A stretch of DNA of 64,000 nucleotides, from NCBI GenBank assembly GCA_048013815.1, contig CM106585.1:15748001-15812000 (forward strand), read 5' to 3'. Position 1 is the stretch's first letter; each line of letters begins with the position of its first letter. This DNA comes from Setoptus koraiensis. Taxonomy: Eukaryota; Arthropoda. Shown one piece after another: positions 1-11,519 of this stretch. The notes beneath the pieces are model-generated. The model had not been told where the DNA came from. It ran no database searches and worked only from the letters and a program-made list of their open reading frames with translations. A program made the translations under genes and the position numbers.

Positions 1-3000
1 GTGGGTGGGGGGGTGGGTGGGGTGGGTGGGTTTGGGTGGGTGGGTGGTGGTTTTGTGGTGTGTGTGTTTGGGGGTGTGGGGGGGTGGTTTGTGGGTTTTG
101 TGTTTTTGTTGTTGTGTGGGGTTTTGTGTTTTTTTTGTGGTTTTTTTTTGTTTTTGTTTGTTTGTGTTTTTTTTGTTTTTTGTTTGTTTGTGTGTTTTTT
201 TGTTTTTTGTGTTTTTTTTTGTTGTTTTTTTTTGTGTTTTGTTTTGTTTGTTTGTTTTTTTTTGTTTTGTGTTTTTTTTGTTTTTTTTGTTTTTCTTTGT
301 GTTTTTTTGTTTTGTGTGTGTGTTTTGTTTTTTTGTTTTTTTGTTGTTTTGTTTGTTTTTTTTTGTTTTGTGTTTTTTTGTTTGTTTTTGTGTTGTTTGT
401 TTTTTTTTGTTTTTTTTTGTTTTTTTGTTTTTTTTTTTTGTTTTTTTTTGTTTTTTTTTGTTTTTTTGTTTTTTTTTGTTGTTTTTTTTTTTTTTTTTTT
501 TTGTTGTGTTTTTTTGTTTCTGCCGGGGGTCGTTCTTTTGTTTTTTTTTTTTTTGTTGTTTGTTTTTTTTTTTTTTGTTTTTTTGTTTTGTTTTTTTGTG
601 TTTTTTGTTTTTTTTTGTTTTTTTTTTTGTTTTTTGGTTTGTTTTTTTTTGTTTTTTTTTGTTTGTTGTGTTGTTTTGTTTTTTTTGTTTTTTTGTTTTT
701 TTTTGTTTTTTTTTGTTTTGTTTTTTTTGTGTTTTTGTTTTTTTTGTGTTTTTTTGTTTTTTTTTTTTTTTGTTTTGTTTTTTTTTGTTTTTTTTTGTTT
801 TGTGTTTTTGTTTTGTGCTGTTTTTTTTTATTTTTTTTGTTTTTTTTTGTTTTTTTTTATTTTTTGTGTTTTTTTGTTTTTTTTTGTTTTTTTTTGTTTT
901 TTTGTTTTGTTTTTTGTTTTTTTTTGTTTTTTTGTTTTTTTTTGTGTTTTGTTTTTTTTTGTTTTGTTTTTGTTTTTTTTTGTTTTCTTTTTTTTTTGTT
1001 TTTTTGTTTTGTTTTTTTTTTTTTTTTTTTTTTGTTTTGCTTTTTTTGTTTTTTGTTTTTGTTTTTTTGTTGTTTTTTTTGTTTGTTTTTTTGTTTTGTT
1101 TGTGTTTTGTTTTTTCTTTTTTTTTTTTTTTTTGGGTTTTGTTTTTTTTTGTTGTTTTTTTTTGTTTTTTTTTGTTTTGTTTTTTTTTTTTTTTTGGTGT
1201 TTTGTTTTTTTGTGTTTGTTTTGTTTTTTTTTTTTTTGTTTTTTTGTTTGTTTTTTGTTTTTTTTTTTTTTTTTGTTTTTTTTTGTTTTTTTTTTTTTTT
1301 TTGTTTTGTTTTTTTTTGTTTTTTGTTTTTTTTTTTGTTTTTTTTGTTTGTTTTTTTGTTGTTTTTTTTTGTTTTTTTTTGTGTTTTTTGTTTTTTTTTT
1401 TTTTTTTTTGTTTTTTTGTTTTTTTTGTGTGTGTTTGTTTTTTTTTTTTTTTTGTGTTTTTTTTTTTTTTGTTGTTTTTTTTGTGTTTTTTTTGTTTTTT
1501 TTTTTTTTTTGTGTGTATTTTTTTTTTGTTGTTTTTTGTTTTTTTTGTTTTTTTTTTTTGTTTTTTTTGTTTTGTTTTTTTTTGTTTTTTGTGTGTTTGT
1601 TTTGTTTTTTTTTTTTTGTTTTTTTTTGTTTTTTTTTGTTTTTTTTTGTTTTTTTTTTTTTTTTTGTGTGTGTGTTTTTTTGTGTTTTGTTTTTTTTTGG
1701 TGTTTTTTGTTTTTTTTGATGATGTTTGTTTTTTGTTTTGTGTTTGTTTTTTTTTTTATTTTTTTGTTTTTTGTTTTTTTGTTTTTTTTGTTTTTTTTTG
1801 TTGTTTTGTTTTTTTGTTTTTTTTGTTTTTTTTTTTTTGTGTTTTTTTTTGTTTTTTGTGTTTTTTTTGTTGTTTTTTTTTGTGTTTTTGTGTTTTTTTT
1901 TGTGTGTGTTTGTTTGTGTGTGTTTTTTTTTTTTTTTTGTTTTTTTGTGTTGTTTTTTTTTGTTTGTTTTTGTTTTGTTTTTTTTTGTTTTTTTTTTTTT
2001 TTGTTTTTTTTGTTTTTTTTTGTGTTTTTTTTTTTTTTGTTTTTTTTTGTTTTGTTTGTTTTTTGTTTTTTTTTGTTTTTTTTTGTGTTTTTGTTTTTGT
2101 GTGTTTTTTTTTGTTTTTTTTTGTTTTTGTTTTTTTTTGTTTTTTTTTTTTTTATATTTTGTTTTTTTTTGTTTTTGTGTGTTTTTGTGTTTTTTTTTGT
2201 TTTTTTTTGTTTTGTGTTTGTGTTTTTTTTTGTTTTTTTGTTGTGTTTTTGGGTTTTTTTGTTTTTTGTTTTGTTTTTTTTTTTTTTTTTGTTTTTTTTT
2301 TTGTTTTTGTTTTTTTTTGTTTTGTTTTTTTTGGTTTTTTTGTTTTTGTTTTTTTTTGTGTGTGTTTTTTTTTTTTTTTTTTGTTTTTTTTTTTGTTGTT
2401 TTGTTTTTTTTTGTTTTTGTTTTTTTTTTTGTTTTGTTTTGTTTTTTTTTTTTTTTTTTGTTTTTTGTTTTGTGTTTTGTTTTTTTTTGTTGTTTTGTTT
2501 TTTGTGTTTTGTTTTTTTAGTTTTGTGTGTGTTTTTTTTGTGTTTTTTTTTGTTTTTTTGTTTTGTTTGTTTTGTTGTTTTTTTGTGTTTTTGTTTTGTT
2601 TGTTTTTTTTTGTTTTTTTTTGTTTTTTTTTTTTTTTTTTGTTGTGTTGTTTTTTGTTTTGTTTTGTGTTTTGATTTTTTTTTTATGGTTTGTTTTTTTT
2701 TGTTTTTTGTTTTTTGTGTGGGTTTTTTGTTTGTTTTGGGTGTGTTTTTTTGGTTTTTTTGTTTTGGTGTTTTTTTTTGTTTTTGTGTTGTGTTTTGTTT
2801 TTTTTTGTTTGTTTGTGGTTTTTTTTGTTTTTGTTTGTGTTGTGTTTTTTGTGGTTTTTTTTTTTGTGTTTTTTTGTTTTGTTTTTTTTTTTTTTTTTTG
2901 TTTTTTGTTTTTTTTTGTTGTTTTTTTTTGTTTTGTTGTCTGTTTGTGTTTTTTTGTTTGTGTGTGTTTTTTTTTGTTTTTTGTTTTTTGTGTTTGGTTT

Positions 3001-6000
3001 GTGTTTGTTTTTTTTTGTGTTTTTTTTTGTGTTTTTTGTGTTTTTGTTTTTGTTTTTTTTTGTTTTTTTTTCTATTGTTTTTGTGTGTTTGTTTTGTTTT
3101 TTTTGTTTTTTGTGTTTTTGTTTTTTTTTTTTTTATTTTGTTTTTTTTTGTTTTGTGTGTGTTTTGTTTTTGTTTTGTTTGTGTTTTTTTTTGTTTTTTT
3201 TTGTATTTTGTTGTTTTTTGTGTTTTTTTGTTTGTGTTTTTTTTTGTTTGTTTTTTTTTGTTTTTTTGTGTTTTTTTGGTTTTTGTTTTTTTTTGTTTGT
3301 GTTTTTTTTTGTTTTTGTTTTTTTGTTTTTGTGTTTTGTGGTTGGTTTGTTTTTTGTTTTTTTTTGTTTTTTATTTGTTTGGGCGTGTGTTTTTTTTTGT
3401 TTGTTTTTTTTTTTTTTTTGTTGTTTTTTTTTGTGTTTTTTTTTGTTTTTTTTTGTTTTTTGTTTTTATCTTTTTTTTTTTGTTTTGTGTTTTTTTTTGT
3501 GTTTTTTGTTTTTGTTTTTTTTTTTGTGTTTGTATTTTTTTTTTTTTTTTTTTGTGTTTTTTTTGTTTTGTTTTTTATTGTTTTTTTTGTTTTTTTGTTT
3601 TTTTTTTTTTTTTTTTGTGTTTTGTTTTGTGTTTTTTTTGTTTTTTTTTGTTGTTTTTTTTTATTTTTTTGTTGTTTTTTTCTTTTTTGTGTTTTTATTT
3701 TTGTTTTGGTTTTTTTATATGTTTTGTTTTGTGTTTTTTTTTGTTGTTTTTTTTATTTTGTTTTTGATTTTTTTTTGTTTTTTGTTTTTTTTTGTGTTTT
3801 TTTTTGTGTTTTTTGTTTTTGTGTTTGTGTGTGTGTTTTTGTTTTTTTTTGTTTTTTTTTGTTTTTTTTTGTGTTTTTTTTGTTTGTGTTGTTGTTTTTT
3901 TGTGTTTTTTTTTGTGTTTTGTTTTTTTTGTGTTTTTTGTTTTTTTTTTTGTTTTTGTGTGTGTGTTTTTTTGTTTTTTTTTGTTTGTTTTTTTTTGGGG
4001 TTTTTTTTTTTTTGTTTGTTTGTTTGTTTTTTTGTTTTTTTGTTTTTTTTTGTTTTTATTTTTTGTGTTTTGTTTTTGTTGTGTGTGTTTTTGTGTTTTT
4101 TTTTGTGTATGTTTTTTTTGTGTTTTTTTTGTTTTTTTGTTTTTTTTTTTTTTTGTTTTTTTTTGTTTTTTTTTTTTTTGTTTTTTGTGGTTTTTTTTTT
4201 GTTTTTTTTTGTGTTTTGTTTTTTTTGTGTTTTTTGTGTTTTTTTTTGTGTGTGTCTTTTTGTGTTTTGTTTTTTTTTGTTTTATTTTGTTTTTTTTTTT
4301 TTTTTTTTGTTTTTTTGTTTTGTTTTTTTTTTTTTTTTTTTGTTTTTTTTGTGTTTTTTGTGGGTTTTTTGTTTGTTTTTGTTTTTGTTTTTTTTTTTGT
4401 TTTTTTGGGTTTTTTTTTTGTTTTTTGTGTGTTTTTTTTTTTTTTTGTGTTTTTTGTGTTTTTTTTGTTTTGTTTTTTGTTTTTTTTTTGTTTTTTTGTT
4501 TTTTTTTGTTGTTTTTTTTTGTGTTTTTTTTTGTTGTTTTTTTTGTTTGTTTTTTTTTTGTTTTTTTTGTTTTTTTTTTTTTGTTTTGTTGTTTTTTTGT
4601 TTTTTGTGTTGTTTTTTTTTTTTTTTGTTTGTTTTTTGTGTTGTTTTTTTTTTTTTTTGTTTTGTGTTTTTTTTTGTTTTTGTTTTGGTTTTTTTTGTTT
4701 TTTTGTGTTTTTGTGTTTTTTGTTTTTGTTTTTGTTTTTGTTTTTTTTGTTTCTGTTTTTTTTTTTGTTTTTTGTTTTTTTTTGTTTTGTTTTTTTTTGT
4801 TTTTGTGTTTTTGTGTTTTTTGTTTTTTTTTGTTTTGTTTTGTGTTTTTTTTTGTTTTTTTTGTTTTTTTGTTTGTGTTTTGGTTGTTTTTTTTTGTTTT
4901 TTTTTGGGTTTTTTTTTTGTTTTTTGTTTGTTTTTTATTTTTTTTTGTTTTTTTTTTTCGTTTTTTTGTTTTTTAACAAACATTTTGTTTTTTTTTGTGT
5001 TTTTTGTTTTTTTTTGTTTTTTTTGTTTTTTTTTTGTTTTTGTTTTGTTTTTTTTTGTTTTTTGTTTTGTTTTTTTTTGTTTTTTTTTGTTTTTTTATGT
5101 GTTTTTTTGTGTGTGTTTTTTTTTGTTTTGTTTGTTGTTTTTTGTTTTTTTTTTTTTTTTTTTGTTTTTTTTTGTTTTTGTTTTTTTTTGTTTTTTATTT
5201 GTGTGTTTTTTTGTTGTTGTTTTTGTTTTTTTTATTTTTGTTTTGTTTTTTTTTGGTTTTTTTGTGTTTGTGTTTTTTTTTTTTTGTTTTGTGTTTTTTT
5301 TTTTTTTGTGTTTTTTTGTTTTTTTTGTTTTGTTTTTATTTTGTTTTTTTTTGTTTTGTTTTTGTTTTGTTTTTTTTTTTTTTTTTTTGTTGTGTTTTGT
5401 TTTGTGTTTGTTGTTTTTTTTTTTCCTTTTTTTTGGTTTTTTTGTTTTTTTGTGTTTTTTTGTTGCTTTTTTTTTTTTTGTGTTTTTTTTTTTTTGTTGG
5501 TGGTTTTTTTGTTATTTTTTTGTGTGTGTTTTTTTTTTTTTTTTGTTTTTTTTTTGGGGTTTTTTTTTGGGTTTTGTTTTTGTTTTTTTTTGTTTTTTTT
5601 TTTTTTTGTTTTTTTTTGTTTTGTTTTTGTTTTTTTGTGTTTTGTTGTTTGTGTTTTTTATGTGTTTTTTTTTGTTTTTTGTTTTTTGTTTGTTTTTTTT
5701 TGTGTTTTGTGTGTGTGTGTTTTTTTTTATTTTTTTGTTTGTTTATTTTGTTTTGTTTTTGTTTGTTTTGTTGTGTTTTTTGTGTTTTTTTTTGTTTTTT
5801 TTTATGTGTTTTTTTTTGTGTTTTTTTTTGTTAATTTTTTTTTGTTTTGTTTTTGTTTTTTTTTTTTTTTTGTGTTTGTTTTTTTTTGTTGTTTTTTGTT
5901 TTTTTTTGTTTGTTTTTGTTATTTTTTGTTTGTGTGTGTTTTTTTTTGTTTTTTTGTTTTTTTTTGTTTTTTTTTGTTTGTTTTTTTTTGTTTTTTTGTT

Positions 6001-9000
6001 TTTTTTTATTTTTTTGTTTTTTTTTATTTTTTGTTTTTTTTTGTTTTTTGTTTTTTGTGTTTTTTTTGTGTGTGTATTTTGTTGTTTTTTTTTGAAATTG
6101 TTTTTTTGTTTTTTTGTTGTTTTTTGTTGTTTTTTTTTTTTTTTTTTTGTTTTTTGTGGTTTTTTTTGTGTTTTTTTTTGTTTTTGTATTTTTTTTTGTT
6201 TTTTTTGTGTTTTTTGTTTTTTGTTTTTTTGTTTTTTTTGTGTTTTGTGTTTTGTTTTGTTTTTTTTGTTTTTTTGTTTGTTTTTTTTGTTTTGTTTTTT
6301 TTTGTTTTTGTTTTTTTTGTTTTTTTTTGTTTTTTTTTGTTTTTTGTGTTTTTTTTTTTGTGTTTTGTTTTTGTTGTTTTTTTTTGTTTTTTTGTGTTTT
6401 TTTTGGTGTTTTTTTGTTTTTTTTTGTTGTTTTTTTTTGTTTTGTTTTTTTTTGTGTTGTTTTTTGGTTTGGGTGTTTTTTTTTGTTTTTTTTTTTGTTG
6501 GGTGTGTGTTGTTTTTTTGTTTTTTTTGTGTTTTTTTTTTATTGTTTTTGGTTTTTTTTTTTTTGTTTTGTTTTGTATGTTTTTTTTGTTTTTTGTGTTT
6601 TTTTGTTTTTTGTTTTTTTGTTTTTTTATTTTTTTTTGTTTTGTTTTTTTTATTTTGTTTTTTTTTTGTGTTTTTTGTTTTTTTTGTTTTTTTTTATGTT
6701 TTTGTTGTTTCTTTTGTTTTGTTTTTTTTGTTTGTTTTTTTTTCTGTTTTGTTTTTTTTTGTTTTTATTTTTTTTTTTGTTTTTTTGTATGTTTTTTGTT
6801 TTGTTTTTTTTTATTTTGTGTTTTTTTTTGTGTTTTTTTATCTTTTTTTGTTTTTTTTTGTGTTTTTTTTTATTTTTTTGTTTTTTTTTCTTTTTTGTTT
6901 TTTTTTTTTTTGTTTTGTTTTTTTTTGTTTGTGTTTTGTTGTTTTTTTGTTTTTTGTTTTTTGTGTTTTTTTTGTTTATGTTGTTTTTTTGTTTTATTTG
7001 TGTTTTTTTTTGTTTTTTTGTTTTTTTTATTTTTTTTTATTTTATTTTTTGTTTGTTTTTTTTTCTTTTTTTTTCTGTTTTTTTGTGTATGTGTGTGTTT
7101 TTTTATTTTGTGTTTTTTTTTATTTTTGTTTTTTTTTGTTTGTGTTTTGTGTTTTTTTTATTTTTGTTTTGTTTGTATTTTGTTTTGTTTTGTTATGTTT
7201 TATTTTTTTTTGTTTTATTTTTTTTGTTTTGTTATTTTGTTTTATTTTGTTTTTTTTGTTTTTTTATGTTTTGTGTTTATTTTGTTTTTTTTTGTTTTGT
7301 ATTTTATTTTTGTATTTTATTTTTTTTTTTTTTTTTTATTTTTGTTTTTTTATTGATTTCTTTATTTTTTTTGTTGTTATATTTTTTTTATTTTATGTTA
7401 TGTATTTTTTTTTGTATTGTTTTATTTTCTATATGTATATTTTTGTTTTGTGTTTTTTTTTATTTTTTTTTTTTTTTTGTTTTTTTTATTTTTTTTTTTT
7501 TTTTATTTTGTCTTTTTTTTATGTGTATTTTTTTTGTTTTATTGTGTTTTTTTTTATTGTATTTTTGTTTATTTTTATTTTGTTTTTTTTATTTTTGTAT
7601 TTTTATTTTGTTATGTTTTATGTTTTGTCTTTGTATATTTTGTTTTTTGTTTTTTTTTATTTTGTATTTTTTTATTTTTTTTGTTTTGTTTTTATTTTTT
7701 TTTATGTTTTTTTTTATTTTTTTATATGTGTATTGTTTTGTATTTTTTTATTTTTTTGTTTTATTTTATATATATTTATTTTTTTTTTATTTTTTTTTTT
7801 TTTTTGTATATTTTTTTGTTTTTTTTTATTTTTGTATGATTTTTTTTTATATTTTTATTTTATTTTTTTTTATTATTTTTTGTATATTATGTATTTTTTT
7901 TTTTTTTTTGTATTTTTTTATTTTTGTTTTTTTTATGTTTTTTTATTTTGTTTTTTATTTATGTGTATTTTTTTTTGTATTTTTGTATTTTTGTTTTATG
8001 TGTTTTTTATTTTTTTTTGTTTTTTTGTTTTTATTTTGTTTATATTTGTGTTTTATGTTTTTTTTTATTGTTTTTGATGTTTTTTATTATTTTTGTTTTT
8101 TGTTTTATTTTTTTTGTTTTTTTTGTTTTATTTTTTGTTTTATATTTTTGTTTGTTTTTTATTTTTGTTTTATTTTTTTGTTTTTTTGTTATTTTGTTTT
8201 ATTTTTTTTTGATTTTTATTTTTTTTATTTTATTATTTTTTGTTTTTGTTTTTTGTGTATTTTGTTATTTTTATTTTTTTGTTGTGTTTTTTATTATATT
8301 TTATTTTTTTTTTTATTATTTTTTTTGTTTTTTTATTTTTTTTTTTTTATTTATATTTATATATAAATTTTTTTTTTTTGTTTTTTTTTTGTTTTTTATT
8401 TTTTTTTGTTTTATTTTTTTTTATTTTTGTTTTTTATTTTTATTTTTTTTTTTTTTTTTTATTTATTGTTTATGTATGTTTTTTGTTATATGTTTTATTT
8501 TTTTTTATTTATTTTTGTATTTTTTTTTGTGTTTTTGTTTTATATTTGTTTATTTTTTGTTTTATTTTTTTTTATTTTGATTTTTTTATTTATTTGTTTT
8601 TATTTATTTTTTGTTGTTTTTTTTATATTTTGTTTTATTTTTATTTTTTTGTTTTTTTTTTTTTGTTTTTATGTATTTTGTTTTTTGTGTTTTTATTTTT
8701 TTTTTTTATGTCATTTTTGTTTTTTATTTTTTTTTATATTTTTTTTTATATGTTTTATTTTTTGTTTTATTTTTGTGTTTTTGTTTTATTTATATTTTTT
8801 TGTTTATTTTTATTTTATGTTTATATGTTTTTTTTATTTTGTATTTGTTTTTTATATTTTTTTATGTTTATGTATTTTTTTTGTTTTTTTTTGTTTTTGT
8901 TATGTTTTTTTGTATTTTTATTTTTTTTGTATTTTTTTATGTATGTATATTTTGTATTTTTTGTTATTTTTTTATTTTGATATGTTTTTGTTTTTATTTT

Positions 9001-10130
9001 TATTTGTTTATATTTTATCTATTTTTTGTCTGTTTTTTTGTATTTTTTTTTGTTTTTTTATTTTTTTTATTTTTTTTATTTTATTTTTTTGTTTTTTTGT
9101 TTTTATTTTTTTGTATATTTTTTTTTTTTTTTTTTCTATATTTATTGTGTATATATTTATATTTTTGTTTTTTTTTATTTTTTATTTTTTTTTGTTTTTT
9201 TATTTTCTATTGGTTTTTTTTTGTTTTCTATTTTTTTTTATTATATTATATTATTTTATTTTTTATATTTTTATGTATTTTTTTTATATTTTTATATTTT
9301 TATTTTTTTTTATATGTTTTTTTTTTTTTTGTATTTTTCATTTATATGTTATATATATATTTTATTTATTTTTTTTATTGTGTATTTTATGTTTTTTTAT
9401 ATTTTTTTTTGTTATGTATTTTTTGTTTTTTATATATTATGATTTATTTTATTTTATGTTTTTATTTTTTATTTTATGTTTTATTTTTTGTGTTTTTTTG
9501 TTTTATATGTTTTGTTTTTTTTATATTTTTTTGTTTTTTATATATATATTTTTTTTATTGTTATATTCTTTTTTGTTTTTTTGTATTGTTTATTTTTTTT
9601 GTTTGTAGTTTTTTTTATATTTTGTATGTTTTTTTTATTTTGTGTTTATGTTCTATTTGTATTTGTATATATATTTTTGTTTTTTTTATTATGTATTTTA
9701 TGTATTTTATTTTGTCTTTTTATTTTTTTTATATATTGTTTTTTTTATTTTTATATTGTATGTATATGTTTTTTTGTATGTTTATATTTTTTTATTATTT
9801 TTTTGTGTTATCTTTGTTTTTTATATGTGTAATATGTTTATATTTATTTATTTATTTTTTTATATTTTTTGTGTGTTATATTTATATATATATCTTTATT
9901 TTTTTTATTTTATATATTTTTCTCTATATTTGATTTTTTTTATTTGTTATATTTTTATTCTATTATATATGTATTTTTTTCTATCGTTGTATGTGTTTTA
10001 TTGTTTTTTTTATATCTTTTTTATTGTTTTATATATATATTGGTATTTTGTATTTTATCTTTTTATCTGTATTTTTGTGTTTTGTTTTTTTTTGTCTGTT
10101 TTTATTTATTTTTAGTGTGTATTTTTATTT
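1..10130. other. Low-complexity tract drifting from G/T to T/A; probable artefact
   Basis: The first hundred or so bases are mostly G with T. The tract then becomes runs of 7-12 T separated by single G. From about 7 kb A appears, and towards 10.1 kb it is T/A with rare G. C is almost absent throughout. Very long open frames occur on the plus strand only because T/G sequence cannot form TAA, TAG or TGA. Their translations are strings of F, C, V and L and should not be annotated. No satellite with a fixed unit and no TTAGG-type telomere array is visible. The gradual drift, ending at a 500-N gap, fits a base-calling or consensus failure at a contig end better than a biological element. A strongly strand-asymmetric satellite cannot be excluded. 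Confidence 0.85.
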
Positions 10131-10630
10131 NNNNNNNNNNNNNNNNNNNNNNNNNNNNNNNNNNNNNNNNNNNNNNNNNNNNNNNNNNNNNNNNNNNNNN
10201 NNNNNNNNNNNNNNNNNNNNNNNNNNNNNNNNNNNNNNNNNNNNNNNNNNNNNNNNNNNNNNNNNNNNNNNNNNNNNNNNNNNNNNNNNNNNNNNNNNNN
10301 NNNNNNNNNNNNNNNNNNNNNNNNNNNNNNNNNNNNNNNNNNNNNNNNNNNNNNNNNNNNNNNNNNNNNNNNNNNNNNNNNNNNNNNNNNNNNNNNNNNN
10401 NNNNNNNNNNNNNNNNNNNNNNNNNNNNNNNNNNNNNNNNNNNNNNNNNNNNNNNNNNNNNNNNNNNNNNNNNNNNNNNNNNNNNNNNNNNNNNNNNNNN
10501 NNNNNNNNNNNNNNNNNNNNNNNNNNNNNNNNNNNNNNNNNNNNNNNNNNNNNNNNNNNNNNNNNNNNNNNNNNNNNNNNNNNNNNNNNNNNNNNNNNNN
10601 NNNNNNNNNNNNNNNNNNNNNNNNNNNNNN
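10131..10630. other. Scaffold gap (500 N)
   Basis: Exactly 500 consecutive N bases. This round length is typical of a gap of arbitrary size inserted by a scaffolder, so true distance and orientation across it are unknown. Confidence 0.99.
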
Positions 10631-11519
10631 AATACCATCACACCAATCCAAAAAACACCACAACCCAACCAAAAAAAAACAACAACCCACCACAAAAACC
10701 ACCCCCAAACAAAACCAACCCAAAAAAACAAACAAACCACAAACCAAACCCACAAACACCTAAAACAACCAACTAAAAAACAAACAACAAAAACACACCA
10801 ACAAATAATATAACTTCACAACATACCCATACACTACATAAAAACTAAACAACCCTTATTATCCCCACCACACAACAAAAACCCCCACCCAAATCACCCC
10901 ACATCCCCAAATAAAAAACACCACATACCCCCCAAACCCCAACAAAACCACTAACAAAAAAAAACTCACCCCCACCCCAACAACACCCCAACAAACACCC
11001 AACACAAAACACAAAACACCAATCCAAATCACTAACTCAAAAAAACACTCATCCCCTCAATACTATCATATTAATAAATCTACCATTCTCTCCCCTACCC
11101 CCCTCTCTAACTCAACTCATACCAATAATACAACTTCATTCCACCTTACCTATTACCTTACCACTAATCCTCTTAACAAAAAAAAACAAAATCCCAACAA
11201 AAACCCATTATACTAATCAAACAATACCCTATACAACTAACTCATTAATTATTCAAAACAACACTATTATAAACTTAAATCAACAACACAACAAATCCTA
11301 ACACACTTCATCATATAACACATATCCATCTCCATACCCCCCCTCTCCCTCAAAAACACTACTCCAATCTCTTTATCTATTTCTCCACCTCTATTCAACA
11401 CCACTACCCTCCACCCCTCTATCACAATAATTATACATATACCACTCATAACAAAAACAAATACTACAACAATCATCAACACTCAAAACACCTAACAATT
11501 ATAAAAAAATAACTAATCA
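10631..11519. other. G-free A/C-rich contig edge
   Basis: I find no G in this stretch; the first G after the gap is at 11520. The first 150 bases are nearly pure A and C, and T rises gradually afterwards. From 11520 to about 12240 G is rare, then becomes normal. Reverse-complemented, this is the same T/G-type sequence as the start of the window, so it is probably the same phenomenon at the edge of the adjoining contig. It contains no plausible gene. Confidence 0.85.

Noticed and set aside
1..130. Possible telomere (GGGT-like repeats at base 1)
   Set aside because: No constant unit; the animal TTAGG or TTAGGG repeat is absent and composition simply drifts.
4282..4983. Lys/Asn/Gln-rich minus-strand frame of 233 codons
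   Set aside because: It is the reverse complement of the same T/G tract and has no complexity or homology.
36..8077. Open frames of up to about 1800 codons in the T/G tract
   Set aside because: Sequence made of T and G cannot form stop codons, so frame length is meaningless; products are F/C/V/L strings.
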